DNA from: an uncultured Granulicatella sp.
Lineage (GTDB): Bacteria; Bacillota; Bacilli; Lactobacillales; Aerococcaceae
DNA length: 22,879 bases
Assembly: GCA_900551535.1 (NCBI GenBank)
Contig: URWJ01000008.1
Coordinates: forward strand, 1-22,879
Reading direction: 5' to 3'
Both the position numbers and the translations under genes were made by a program. The stretch's first letter is position 1, and each line of letters opens with the position of its first letter. A model generated the notes under the pieces. The model saw only the letters and a program-made list of their open reading frames with translations. It was not told the DNA's origin and searched no databases. Positions 22,461 through 22,879 of this stretch are shown in pieces.

Positions 22461-22715
22461 TAAAAATAAAAATCCCTTATAGCCAACAGACTATAAGGGA
22501 CGAAATTTCGCGGTACCACCCTTGTTCCTTGAGACCTGCTCAAGACACTTGGACGCTGTTAACGGGGGCGACCCGAACCATTATTCATCAGTGAATCCCA
22601 ATGGTCACTCCGGAAGTGAAAAGTTTGAAACGTGACTTGGAAGACTTGCAGTCAGGATCTTCCTCCCTGAAAAGCTTTGTTAAAAACCCTTTTCCATCAA
22701 TGTGTTTTCTATATA
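22461..22715 (-). promoter_or_regulatory. T-box riboswitch leader for pheST (tRNA-Phe sensing)
   Basis: The T-box motif AAGGGTGGTACCGCG is at 22509-22523. Its TGGT bulge is complementary to a tRNA ending ACCA, which fits tRNA(Phe). Just upstream is stem III (22528-22544, 6 bp). The terminator has a 10-bp stem (22473-22482 with 22491-22500) and a T-rich run (22461-22472). Its CCCTT arm can instead pair with the AAGGG of the T-box as antiterminator. A candidate Phe specifier TTC followed by A lies at 22627-22629 above a GAAAAG/CTTTTC basal helix. Uncharged tRNA(Phe) would stabilise the antiterminator and turn on pheST. The promoter is unclear; TTTTCA (22745-22750) and TAGGAT (22722-22727) with 17-bp spacing is the best candidate. 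Confidence 0.95.
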
Positions 22716-22758
22716 TGCTTTATCCTATCATAATGCCGTGAAAATGAAAAGGAAAAAA

Positions 22759-22879
22759 CTAGTTTTTGATAAGTTGATAGATTTCCATTTCTCCAACCGT
22801 TTTTACTAATTGATATTTTTGGGCAATTTCTTCGCGAATATATTTATCCGTTAAACGGTCATTATCAAACTCTGCGCGG
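22759..22879 (-). CDS. C-terminal fragment of an unrecognised protein (runs off the window)
   Basis: A frame open to the right edge ends at TAG (22759-22761). The last 39 or 40 residues include FDNDRLTDKYIREEIAQKY and end VGEMEIYQLIKN, a charged alpha/beta-like tail with normal codon use for this genome. It is too short to assign to a family. No strong hairpin terminator follows; there is only the AT-rich palindrome around 22755-22768. Its transcript might therefore run into the T-box leader. Confidence 0.6.
   Translation of the reverse strand, partial: RAEFDNDRLTDKYIREEIAQKYQLVKTVGEMEIYQLIKN

Noticed and set aside
22755..22768. AT-only palindrome as terminator of the right-edge gene
   Set aside because: The stem is almost all A-T with no room for a loop, so stable termination is unlikely.

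Overview
The window is chromosomal DNA of a low-GC Gram-positive bacterium of the order Lactobacillales. The support is the conserved pcrA-ligA-camS-gatC-gatA block, a phenylalanine T-box ahead of pheS-pheT, AGGAGG-type ribosome binding sites, a CamS-type sex-pheromone lipoprotein and an OatA-like cell-wall acetyltransferase. A Carnobacteriaceae/Granulicatella-like host fits, but no single marker proves the genus. All genes but one lie on the minus strand, so transcription runs mostly from right to left.

Reading along transcription from the right: the C-terminus of an unrecognised gene (22759-22879), a T-box leader (about 22461-22715), pheS and pheT. A gap of about 360 bp (18599-18956) follows. 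It holds a predicted three-way-junction RNA fold ending near a candidate terminator. Then come a TMEM175-like channel gene and a three-gene flavin operon: apbE (FMN transferase), a short NAD(P)H-FMN reductase, and a long FMN reductase fused to a PAS domain. The long protein's Pro/Ala-rich tail carries three copies of Asp-Ala-Thr-Ser-Gly-Ala-Ser, which matches the known ApbE flavinylation consensus Dxx(S/T)GA(S/T). This looks like a self-contained cytosolic system in which ApbE loads up to three covalent FMNs on a flexible reductase tail, and it is the most interesting part of the window.

Next come an OatA-like O-acetyltransferase with its own terminator and a GntR(YtrA-type)-ABC transporter operon ending in an exported protein. 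That operon's promoter is overlaid by two copies of a 24-bp palindromic operator. One plus-strand gene, a short FUSC/ArAE-type membrane protein (9125-9628), converges on this operon across a bidirectional terminator. It diverges from an HTH-protein gene whose promoter spacer contains a perfect 13-bp palindrome.

The left third is a housekeeping cluster: a GH73 glucosaminidase, a PurK-like ATP-grasp protein that has lost the family's nucleotide-binding residues, pcrA, ligA, camS, then gatC and gatA with their own strong promoter. gatA runs off the left edge. I see no rRNA, tRNA, CRISPR array, insertion sequence or prophage.
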